Below, one piece after another: positions 1 to 4,685 of a stretch of DNA of 9,165 bases (its first letter is position 1; each line of letters opens with the position of its first letter). Below the pieces are notes generated by a model. That model saw only the letters and a list, made by a program, of their open reading frames with translations, had not been told where the DNA came from and did no database searches. The stretch is from an uncultured Clostridia bacterium (GTDB lineage Bacteria; Bacillota; Clostridia; Christensenellales; Aristaeellaceae): positions 1 through 9,165 of the forward strand of contig CANQGC010000104.1 in the NCBI GenBank assembly GCA_947600345.1, in the 5' to 3' direction. The position numbers and the translations under genes were made by a program.

Positions 1-102
1 CCCGGACCTGCTCAAGGGACTCTGTCCCTTGAGAATTCCTGCCAAGGAACCTGAGGTTCCTTGGATTCTCCCTGCTGGGGCTACGGGGTACGGTGGGGCT
101 TG
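1..102 (-). repeat. Structured intergenic repeat, copy R1 (truncated by window edge)
   Basis: This is the first of three copies of a dispersed hairpin-rich repeat, and it runs off the left edge of the window. It holds two perfect hairpins: 11-33 (10-bp stem, loop TCT, arm CTCAAGGGAC) and 42-64 (10-bp stem, loop TGA, arm CCAAGGAACC). The reverse complement matches R2 (from 2482) through the block CAAGCCCCACCGT, the AGGGAGAATCC block and both hairpins. It also matches R3 at 4430-4483. It lies just downstream of the lysis cassette, beyond a terminator-like hairpin. No gene is visible here. A role in transcript 3'-end formation or stability is inference. Confidence 0.8.
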
Positions 103-111
103 ACGCGCAGA

Positions 112-140
112 GCGCCCCATCTCCTCGGAGGATGGGGCGC
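112..140 (-). terminator. Terminator-like hairpin downstream of the lysis cassette
   Basis: The arms GCGCCCCATC (112-121) and GATGGGGCGC (131-140) pair over 10 bp, with a possible inner TCC/GGA pairing. The hairpin begins 15 bases beyond the stop of the holin-like gene on the minus strand, where a terminator is expected. No run of U follows it on either strand, so intrinsic termination is plausible but not shown. It could also be a processing or stability hairpin. Confidence 0.45.
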
Positions 141-154
141 GCTTCCCGCTGACG

Positions 155-457
155 TTACGCTTCTTCTGCACTGGATTCCTTCAGTCCATCCTTCAGCCGC
201 GTCACGGCGGCGTAGCCGCCGTTGGCGGAGAGCGACACCAGCGCCGCGTTGAACAGCGCCAACGCCGCGCCCTGGGGTGTGAAGCCCGGGCCGAAAGCCA
301 TCGCCACCACCAGCGTCAGCAGCGCCAGCAGGTAGCTCCACAGCTGCGTCGGCAGCTTGCTTACCCCCGGTATGCCCTTCGTGATCTGCGTCAGCACGCC
401 CACCGCGAACACCGAGCCCGCGTAACTCCCCAGCAGGCTCCAATCGAAAAGATCCAT
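155..457 (-). CDS. Small holin-like membrane protein
   Basis: This 100-residue protein is mostly hydrophobic, with likely membrane segments at about 8-27, 40-57 and 61-78, and a short charged C-terminal tail (about 87-100). That size and layout fit phage holins of Gram-positive hosts, which open the membrane so that an endolysin can reach the wall. The motif LTQITKGIP followed by PTQLWSYLLAL resembles small phage membrane proteins often found next to endolysins. I place it in that group from memory, not from a search. Its ribosome binding site (GAGGTG, about 7 bases before the ATG) overlaps the stop codon region of the preceding gene, only 9 bases away, so the two are probably translationally coupled. 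It is the last gene of the cassette. It could instead be a general membrane protein of unknown role. Confidence 0.7.
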   Translation of the reverse strand: MDLFDWSLLGSYAGSVFAVGVLTQITKGIPGVSKLPTQLWSYLLALLTLVVAMAFGPGFTPQGAALALFNAALVSLSANGGYAAVTRLKDGLKESSAEEA

Positions 458-466
458 TCCAACACC

Positions 467-811
467 TCACTTCATCAAAAAGCCTATCGCCGCACCGGCA
501 GCCGCCAGCACGATATATTTGATGAGCTCGAAGCCGATTTTTTTCCACCGCTCGCCCGGTTCTTTTTCCATCTCCGTCACCCGGCCCGATACGCTGCTCA
601 GGCTGGCGTTCTGGCTGTCGAGCCGCTCGCACACCTGGCCGATGGAGTCCCCCTGACGCTGCAGCGTCAGCTGCAGCTCGCTCAGCCGCTTGGCGTTCTC
701 CTCCACCGCCTGCAAGCGGTGCAGGATCGCCCGGTGGTCGCTGCGCATCTCGGCGATGCGCTCCACTATCTGGGAAATCTGGGCCTGAAGCTTCTCGCCC
801 TGCTCATCCAT
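467..811 (-). CDS. XhlA-like coiled-coil membrane protein of the lysis cassette
   Basis: The 114-residue protein is predicted to be a long amphipathic coiled coil (about 1-85, rich in Glu, Gln, Arg and Leu with heptad-like spacing). It ends in a single hydrophobic segment (about 97-113, reading YIVLAAAGAAIGFLM) and a final lysine. This is the architecture of haemolysin XhlA of the PBSX type, which cooperates with a holin in host lysis; XhlA is somewhat shorter, near 90 residues. The family call rests on architecture and context rather than on a diagnostic motif. The start is supported by GGGAGG about 9 bases before the ATG. It sits 43 bases after the endolysin stop and 9 bases before the holin start. 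An unrelated tail-anchored coiled-coil protein is the main alternative. Confidence 0.7.
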   Translation of the reverse strand: MDEQGEKLQAQISQIVERIAEMRSDHRAILHRLQAVEENAKRLSELQLTLQRQGDSIGQVCERLDSQNASLSSVSGRVTEMEKEPGERWKKIGFELIKYIVLAAAGAAIGFLMK

Positions 812-854
812 ACTCGATCCCCTCCCATCCTCGGGCCGCTCCGGCCCGCGTCGA

Positions 855-1634
855 TTACGTCTTTTCGCGCTTGAGCGCGCGCTTCAGCGCCGCGTGGGTC
901 GCCTCGTCGTAGACGCCGCTCTCCTTCAGGCCCAGGCGCGCCTGCAGGCGCCGCACCGCCGCGGCGGTGGATTCTCCATAGACGCCGTTCGGCTTCGCGC
1001 CCTCGGGCGCCAGGCCCAGCGCGATCAGCGCCGCCTGCAGCTTGCGCACCTTCGCGCCCCGGGAGCCGAGCTTCAGCGCTTTGCCCTCCCCCGCCGGCTC
1101 GGACGCGGGGGCATCGTACTTGAAGTACCGGGTCATCCATCCCCAGCGGTTCCAGCTTCGCTTGCTCAGCCGCGTGCGGACCACGCCGGTCATCACGCCC
1201 CGGGCCTCGATCACGTACCAGTCGCCCTCCGGCTTCTTTTTGTTCACCGGCTCCACCAGAAAGCCCACGTGGTGGATGTAGCTCGAGCGCATGAACACCG
1301 CCGCGCCGGGCACGCGGTACTTCGCCGGAATCTTGCCCTTGCCCTTGGGGCTGCACCAATCGCTGTAGTTGTCCCGGGCCCGGGCGTTGATGCTCGAGCC
1401 GGTCACCTGCTTGTAATAGCCCTCGGCCAGGCCGTTGCAGTCCCACACGCGCTGGGCGTGGGCGCGCCAATAGAGCGCCTGCTTCAGCTGCCTGCCCCTG
1501 TACTGTCCGCTGAAGTAGCGATCCGGCAGCTTCCTGGGGTTCTGGCCCGTCGCGCCGAAGATATATCCATCCCGCGCCTTCAGCCGCTGCTTCAAGAAAG
1601 CGGCGAAATTCGACGCCGAAACCTTCCTCGCCAT
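855..1634 (-). CDS. Endolysin: NlpC/P60-like cysteine hydrolase with C-terminal peptidoglycan-binding domain
   Basis: This 259-residue protein is a probable phage-type peptidoglycan hydrolase. The N-terminal domain (about 1-170) has the features of the NlpC/P60-CHAP cysteine peptidase fold: a WDCNGL motif with candidate nucleophile Cys66, HHVG with candidate catalytic His122, and VIEARG at 141-146 where the third active-site element is expected. The C-terminal part (about 187-252) is a PG_binding_1 domain (LKLGSRGAKVRKLQ...GVYGESTAAAVRRLQ). There is no signal peptide, so release would depend on the holin-like partner downstream. A GTG six bases upstream also opens the frame, but the AAGGGAG ribosome binding site lies 7 bases before the ATG at 1634 and too close to the GTG, so I start at 1634. 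It is the first gene of the cassette. Bond specificity (amidase or endopeptidase) cannot be read from the sequence. Confidence 0.85.
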   Translation of the reverse strand: MARKVSASNFAAFLKQRLKARDGYIFGATGQNPRKLPDRYFSGQYRGRQLKQALYWRAHAQRVWDCNGLAEGYYKQVTGSSINARARDNYSDWCSPKGKGKIPAKYRVPGAAVFMRSSYIHHVGFLVEPVNKKKPEGDWYVIEARGVMTGVVRTRLSKRSWNRWGWMTRYFKYDAPASEPAGEGKALKLGSRGAKVRKLQAALIALGLAPEGAKPNGVYGESTAAAVRRLQARLGLKESGVYDEATHAALKRALKREKT

Positions 1635-1654
1635 ACGCACTCTCCCTTCGGCAT

Positions 1655-1672
1655 CGCAGGCGAACGCCTGCG
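1655..1672. promoter_or_regulatory. Palindrome in the leader of the lysis cassette
   Basis: CGCAGGCG (1655-1662) and CGCCTGCG (1665-1672) form a perfect 8-bp inverted repeat separated by AA. It ends about seven bases before the endolysin ribosome binding site (near 1642-1648). It could be an operator for a dimeric repressor, or an RNA hairpin affecting translation or mRNA stability. Nothing in the sequence decides between these. I saw no convincing minus-strand promoter for the cassette nearby. Confidence 0.45.
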
Positions 1673-1713
1673 CTTCATACTATCGCCAAAGGGCAGAAAA
1701 TGTGACGGCTTTC

Positions 1714-1742
1714 TTGAAAATCCGCCGCGCACGCGCTATACT
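1714..1742 (+). promoter_or_regulatory. Sigma-A type promoter of the GNAT gene
   Basis: The -35 box TTGAAA (1714-1719) and -10 box TATACT (1737-1742) are separated by exactly 17 bases. The expected transcript start, near 1749-1750, lies just before the ribosome binding site at 1754. The promoter is in the divergent gap between the lysis cassette and the acetyltransferase. Confidence 0.85.
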
Positions 1743-1753
1743 GATGCTGTTTT

Positions 1754-1763
1754 AAAGGAGGTG
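1754..1763 (+). promoter_or_regulatory. Consensus ribosome binding site that fixes the GNAT start
   Basis: AAAGGAGGTG is a full match to the anti-Shine-Dalgarno complement of Bacillota 16S rRNA. It lies 8 bases (counted from GGAGG) before the ATG at 1770. It rules out the much longer frame, open from 894, as the real gene. Confidence 0.9.
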
Positions 1764-1769
1764 CGCCCG

Positions 1770-2477
1770 ATGTACATCTATCCGGAGGTGACGCGCGAGC
1801 CGCTGCTGCACGTATGCCTGACGGAGCCGCTGCGGCTGGGCCAGGCGGAGATCGTGAGGCAGACGGAGCGGGGAATCCTGGTCTACGACCGGCCAGGGAA
1901 GCTGCTGATCCTCTCCGCGCGGGATCTAAGCGCCGCGGAGGCGCTGCTCGACGGCGTGGAGCGGCGCTACCCCGCGGACTTCTTCCTGCTCTGCGACGAG
2001 GCGCTGGCCCCGGCTATCGCGCGCTTCGGCCTGCCCCACACCATGCGCTGCCGCCAGGCGGCGTATCTGAAGAAGGAGCGGCCCCCGGCCGACCCGAGGC
2101 TCATCATCGAGGTTCCCGGCGAGGCGGCGTTCGCGCGCATACTAACCGCCTACGCCATGGACAGTCCGGCGGAGCTGGAGCGCCGAAGAAGCGCGGGGGA
2201 GCTGTTCTTCGCGCGCACGACGGACGGGGAGGACGTGGGCTTCGCGGGGCTGCACGCGGAGGGCTGCTTCGGCCTGCTGGAGGTCTTCCCCGAGCAGCGC
2301 GGCAGGGGCTACGGCGCGGCGCTGGAGGCCCACATACTGCGCTTCTGCCTGGACGCGGGAAGGATCCCCTACTGCCAGGTGGAGGCGGAGAATGAGGTCT
2401 CGCTGAACCTGCAGCGAAAGCTGGGCCTGGAAATCTCGGATCGGATCATGCTCATGACCTGGAACGAATGGACTTAA
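1770..2477 (+). CDS. GNAT family N-acetyltransferase (FR47-like C-terminal domain)
   Basis: This 235-residue protein is a probable acetyl-CoA-dependent N-acetyltransferase. The catalytic fold is in the C-terminal half (about 110-235). Motif A reads LLEVFPEQRGRGYGAALEAHIL; its Q-R-G-R-G-Y-G (176-182) is the pyrophosphate-binding Q/RxxGxG/A loop. The later VEAENEVSLNLQRKLGLE (204-221) is the usual GNAT motif B, with Asn and the K-L-G-L/F ending. The N-terminal half (about 1-105) is not clearly assignable and may be a degenerate second GNAT-like or substrate-recognition domain. The substrate is unknown. The gene is monocistronic, with its own promoter and a perfect ribosome binding site. It is divergent from the lysis cassette and convergent with the gene ending at 3149. 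Codon use and GC match its neighbours. Confidence 0.85.
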   Translation: MYIYPEVTREPLLHVCLTEPLRLGQAEIVRQTERGILVYDRPGKLLILSARDLSAAEALLDGVERRYPADFFLLCDEALAPAIARFGLPHTMRCRQAAYLKKERPPADPRLIIEVPGEAAFARILTAYAMDSPAELERRRSAGELFFARTTDGEDVGFAGLHAEGCFGLLEVFPEQRGRGYGAALEAHILRFCLDAGRIPYCQVEAENEVSLNLQRKLGLEISDRIMLMTWNEWT

Positions 2478-2532
2478 GAACCAAGCCCCACCGTCCCCCC
2501 AGAAGGGAGAATCCAAGGAACCTGAGGTTCCT

Positions 2533-2620
2533 GAAGGTTGGAAACCCTTTGGGTTTCCAAGTTCGGCCTATGGGCCGAACCGCACCGGCTCAAATCAAAG
2601 ATTTGAGCCGGCGCGCCGCA
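2533..2620 (+). repeat. Extra three-hairpin block present only in R2
   Basis: R1 and R3 join the first hairpin directly to a short GGCAGGAATTC linker. In R2, about 85 bases carrying three further perfect hairpins sit at that point: 2538-2560, arm TTGGAAACCC; 2561-2580, arm GTTCGGCC; and 2585-2611, arm CCGGCTCAAATC. The foot of the first hairpin is lost at the join. The block shows that hairpins are gained or lost as modules. No target duplication is evident at its edges. Confidence 0.7.
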
Positions 2621-2647
2621 GGATTCTTAAGGGACAGAGTCCCTTAA

Positions 2648-2806
2648 GGCAGCACCGCACAGATAAGGTGGTCGGCAGGCGAATGAATTTTTCGTCAGAT
2701 GTGCTTTCAAATTTCGCAGGCTTGCTGGTTGCAAGTCAAGAAATTTGAAAGTGCAGATGACGGAAAAGGCATCGCCCGACGTGCCGCCGTTCTGTGCGGT
2801 GGTGCC
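2648..2806. mobile_element. MITE-like palindromic element with TTAA target duplication
   Basis: This 159-bp non-coding element has inverted-repeat arms of about 68 bp. The outer 16 bases, GGCAGCACCGCACAGA at the left and the reverse complement of GGCACCACCGCACAGA at the right, differ at one position. The inner ends (TTTCAAATTTC, 2705-2715, and GAAATTTGAAA, 2740-2750) are perfect. A short central loop (2716-2739) contains CTTGC/GCAAG. TTAA flanks it at 2644-2647 and 2807-2810. The homologous site in R3 (4427-4437, opposite strand) has one TTAA and no insert, so TTAA is a target-site duplication. No transposase is encoded, so it would need one supplied elsewhere. TTAA duplications are typical of piggyBac-type transposases; the bacterial family responsible here is not identified. 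Confidence 0.85.
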
Positions 2807-3102
2807 TTAAGCAGGTCCGGACAGCGCCCGCGGGTCTGGGCGGAGCCCAGCGGGTCCGGGCAGCGCCCGGCGTCCCTCTAACCCCAGCGGCCCGCGGCCT
2901 TCATCCCCCGCCCGGCAAAGCGCACCAACGCCCCATCGCCCCCATACCGCGGGCCGCTCGAAGCGAGTTTTGGATTGGGAAGCCAAATGGCTTCCCAATC
3001 CAAAGAGCAACCGAACGCCTCGCATCCCGTTTCACCCCCACCCCGCATAGCTCACCAAAACCCCCATCAACCCAGGAACCCCCCCCCTTCCCTCGACACA
3101 CC

Positions 3103-3129
3103 AAAAGCCGCCGGATACCCGGCGGCTTT
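3103..3129 (-). terminator. Rho-independent terminator of the first OB-fold gene
   Basis: On the minus strand an 11-bp GC-rich stem (arm AAAGCCGCCGG, pairing 3104-3114 with 3119-3129) with a four-base loop ends in CTTTTGG. It begins 19 bases beyond the stop codon at 3149. The U-run is short, but the A-rich 5' foot and T-rich 3' foot are typical of intrinsic terminators. Confidence 0.8.
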
Positions 3130-3148
3130 CGCTCCATTCCCCTTCGCG

Positions 3149-3889
3149 TCAGTTGATCGTGACCGTCTCGGCCATGAACTGCGGCAGCGTCACGGCATCG
3201 CCGCGCACCGTCTCATAGGTGTACAGGCCCGTGGACGCGCCGTGCACCGTGACCCGGTCGTCCTCCAGTATGCGCGATTCCCCGTCGGGGCGCAAGTAGT
3301 GCACATAGACCACGTTGTCATAGTTGCCCTTCGTGGCGATTCGCATCGCGACGTAGGTGAAGCCGTCCCCCGCGGTCTCCAACACCTGAAGCACCTTGCC
3401 CGAGAACTTATAGTTCTTGCCCTCGTACTTGTCCGGATCGCGCGACATGCCCTTGAAGTCGATATCCTCGTACACCTTCGCCACCGGCGCGTCCTCCGCG
3501 AAGATCGCATCCTGGGTCTCCGCGTCCGCCACGCCCGTCACTTCCAGCCCCGCCGTCTTCTGGAACAGCTCGATGGCGCTCTTCGTCTTTCCGCCAAAGT
3601 CGCCGTCCGCGCTGCCCGAGAGATAGTTCAGCTCGATCAAACGAAGCTGAAGCTCCTTGACCGCGTCCCCCTTGCTGCCCTGCTGCAGCACCTCCTGCTG
3701 CTGTTCCTCCTCCTCGGCCGGCGCCTCCTCCCCGCGCTTCGCAAGCTCCGCCTGCAGCGCTTCCAGGAACGCCGCCAGCTCCTCGTCCGTATAGGACGAC
3801 ACATCCGGCGCCTCCGCCGCCATCGCAAACTGCCCGCACAGCAGCGCCAGCGCAAGCAGCACAACCATCCATCTCTTCATGCTCTTCAT
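3149..3889 (-). CDS. Exported peptidoglycan-binding and OB-fold (tRNA_anti-like) protein, paralogue 1
   Basis: This 246-residue protein begins with a Sec signal peptide (KR start, hydrophobic core about 8-20, likely cleavage near AMA-A at 24-25). Cys18 lacks a proper lipobox, so it is probably not a lipoprotein. A charged segment follows (YTDEELAAFLEALQAELAKRGE, then a Glu/Gln-rich linker). Next comes a PG_binding_1 domain (about 68-131, KGDAVKELQLRLIELNYL...), then a C-terminal domain (about 147-246). That domain has the DPDKYEGKNYKFSGKVLQV, NYDNVVYVHY, SRILEDDRVTVHG and GLYTYET motifs known from OB-fold tRNA_anti-like proteins of Bacillota. A wall-associated role is inferred; no enzyme activity is evident. 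ATG 3889 is chosen; ATG 3880 is also possible. It has its own promoter and terminator, is divergent from the HTH gene, and closely resembles the gene at 4686-5435. Confidence 0.85.
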   Translation of the reverse strand: MKSMKRWMVVLLALALLCGQFAMAAEAPDVSSYTDEELAAFLEALQAELAKRGEEAPAEEEEQQQEVLQQGSKGDAVKELQLRLIELNYLSGSADGDFGGKTKSAIELFQKTAGLEVTGVADAETQDAIFAEDAPVAKVYEDIDFKGMSRDPDKYEGKNYKFSGKVLQVLETAGDGFTYVAMRIATKGNYDNVVYVHYLRPDGESRILEDDRVTVHGASTGLYTYETVRGDAVTLPQFMAETVTIN

Positions 3890-3928
3890 GTTCCCTTTAC
3901 CCCGCTTTCTCTCAAAATCTCTGGAAAC

Positions 3929-3957
3929 ATTATACTCAATAAATTGGGCATAGTCAA
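3929..3957 (-). promoter_or_regulatory. Sigma-A type promoter of paralogue 1
   Basis: On the minus strand, TTGACT (3957-3952) and a perfect TATAAT (3934-3929) are separated by 17 bases. They lie about 40 bases before the ATG at 3889. The predicted leader contains GAAAGCGGGG, which recurs as GGAAGCGGGG in the leader of paralogue 2. The promoter lies in the gap shared with the divergent HTH gene, so that regulator is a candidate to bind here. Confidence 0.9.
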
Positions 3958-3994
3958 GATGTTGAGCAGGGCAAAATAGATTTTGGTGATTGAA

Positions 3995-4198
3995 ATGATC
4001 TCTTATCGGCCTTTTTACCAAACCCTGTTCCGACTGGGCATCACGGAGTACTATCTGATCTACAAGCAGGGCATGCCCTCGAACACGCTGCACCGGATCA
4101 AACACGGCGAGGCAATCACGACCAAGACCATCAACACGCTCTGCGAGATTCTGAACTGCCAGGTATCGGACATCATCGAATACGTGCCGGACGAGTGA
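3995..4198 (+). CDS. Small Cro/C1-type (XRE) HTH transcriptional regulator
   Basis: The 67-residue protein consists of one Cro/C1-type helix-turn-helix domain and little else. It starts MISYRPFYQTL, has GITEYYLIYKQGMPSNTLHRIKHGEAIT in the HTH region, and ends TINTLCEILNCQVSDIIEYVPDE. That ending is typical of the short XRE group of Bacillota. I start at the ATG at 3995 because family members usually begin MISY and GGTGAT precedes it by four bases. TTG 3983 and GTG 3986 are in frame but less likely. It is divergent from paralogue 1, with a 105-base gap containing that gene's promoter, so it may regulate that gene and itself. I saw no convincing promoter for it. No ligand domain is present. Confidence 0.85.
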   Translation: MISYRPFYQTLFRLGITEYYLIYKQGMPSNTLHRIKHGEAITTKTINTLCEILNCQVSDIIEYVPDE

Positions 4199-4236
4199 GC
4201 TGCGGCGGAAGGTTGGAGCCTTCGAGGGGCTGGCTC

Positions 4237-4492
4237 ATGCGAAAGGTTTCGTTTGCTGTTTTGAATCGGGAAGCCATCCGGCTTCCCGATTCAAAAAGCG
4301 CCTCGGCGGCCCGCGGTATAGTAATGATGGAGCGTTGGTTCGCATTGCCTGGCAATAATTTGAATACCGCGGGCCGCAGGGGTTACGCCGGGCTCCGCCC
4401 GGACCCGTTCTGGACTCTGTCCAGACCTGCTTAAGGGACTCTGTCCCTTAAGAATTCCTGCCAAAGGACCTGAGGTCCTTTGGAATCTCCCT
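4237..4492 (-). repeat. Structured intergenic repeat, copy R3 (uninterrupted)
   Basis: This copy, inverted relative to R2, lies between the 3' ends of the HTH gene and paralogue 2. Together with the adjacent 4494-4664 element it accounts for most of that 487-base non-coding gap. Perfect hairpins: 4259-4296 (17-bp stem, loop ATCC), 4388-4402 (6 bp, loop TCC), 4409-4425 (7 bp, loop TCT), 4430-4452 (10 bp, loop TCT) and 4461-4483 (10 bp, loop TGA). A 14-bp inverted repeat pairs GCGGCCCGCGGTAT (4306-4319) with 4364-4377 across 44 bases. Homology with R2 runs through all of these. No hairpin is followed by a clear U-run, so none is called a terminator. Confidence 0.85.
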
Positions 4493-4493
4493 C

Positions 4494-4664
4494 CTGCTGC
4501 CGCGCTGTGAACCAGGCCTTGTTCCCCAAAACGAAGACCTCTGGCCCTCGGATCTATGGGGCCAGAGGTCGTGCTTCGTACTTCGCTCCCTGCAGAAACG
4601 CACCGCAGGACTTGGGGCCCATAATCTACGGGCCCCAAGTCCGTCGCCCCGTCCGCGGCAGCAG
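4494..4664. repeat. Inverted-repeat element enclosing two long hairpins
   Basis: An 11-bp inverted repeat (CTGCTGCCGCG at 4494-4504, complement at 4654-4664) encloses two perfect hairpins. One is 4536-4570 (12-bp stem, arm GACCTCTGGCCC, 11-base loop). The other is 4608-4642 (13-bp stem, arm GGACTTGGGGCCC, 9-base loop). Read outward-in from each end, the loops look related (CGGATCTATGGG against GTAGATTATGGG), and each hairpin is followed by a similar GTGC..TTC block. The whole is therefore an imperfect large palindrome whose halves have diverged. No ORF of note is present. It may be a mobile palindromic element, a 3' structure for the neighbouring gene, or both. No target duplication was recognised. 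Confidence 0.6.
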
Positions 4665-4670
4665 ATGGCC

Positions 4671-4685
4671 GGCGGCCCCGCCGCC
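4671..4685 (-). terminator. Short GC hairpin abutting the stop of paralogue 2
   Basis: GGCGGC (4671-4676) and GCCGCC (4680-4685) pair around CCC, directly next to the TAG stop at 4686. Position suggests a 3'-end structure. There is no U-run after it, and the stem touches the stop codon, so its role as a terminator is weakly supported. Confidence 0.3.

Larger units (their letters stand above)
2482..3025 (+). repeat. Structured intergenic repeat, copy R2 (interrupted by a MITE)
   Basis: This copy fills nearly all of the 671-base convergent gap between the GNAT gene and the first OB-fold gene, where I see no gene. It is homologous to R3 in the opposite orientation and to R1. Perfect hairpins, in order: 2516-2532 (7 bp, loop TGA), 2538-2560 (10 bp, loop TTT), 2561-2580 (8 bp, loop TATG), 2585-2611 (12 bp, loop AAA), 2626-2648 (10 bp, loop AGA), 2836-2850 (6 bp, loop GGA), 2856-2870 (6 bp, loop AGC) and 2969-3004 (17 bp around AA). 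A distant 12-bp inverted repeat pairs 2886-2897 with 2947-2958. A 159-bp element (2648-2806) interrupts it at TTAA. The stretch 3026-3102 is C-rich and featureless. Confidence 0.85.

Noticed and set aside
81..632. 183-codon minus-strand frame over the lysis genes
   Set aside because: It is out of frame with two well-supported genes that have ribosome binding sites, and its composition is low complexity.
894..1769. Long N-terminal extension of the GNAT frame
   Set aside because: It overlaps the endolysin gene antisense. A promoter and a perfect ribosome binding site sit directly before the ATG at 1770.
2699..2881. 60-codon plus-strand frame
   Set aside because: It crosses the right boundary of the MITE into the repeat and has no ribosome binding site.
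3079..3087. Run of nine C as a possible phase-variable tract
   Set aside because: It lies in non-coding DNA beyond a terminator, with no gene or promoter element whose frame or spacing it could alter.
3890..4105. 72-residue N-terminal extension of paralogue 1
   Set aside because: It would cross the gene's own promoter and the HTH gene, and it would bury the signal peptide.
4259..4296. 17-bp hairpin as terminator of the HTH gene
   Set aside because: It is followed by A-rich rather than T-rich sequence on the plus strand. It is part of the dispersed repeat, so I kept it there.
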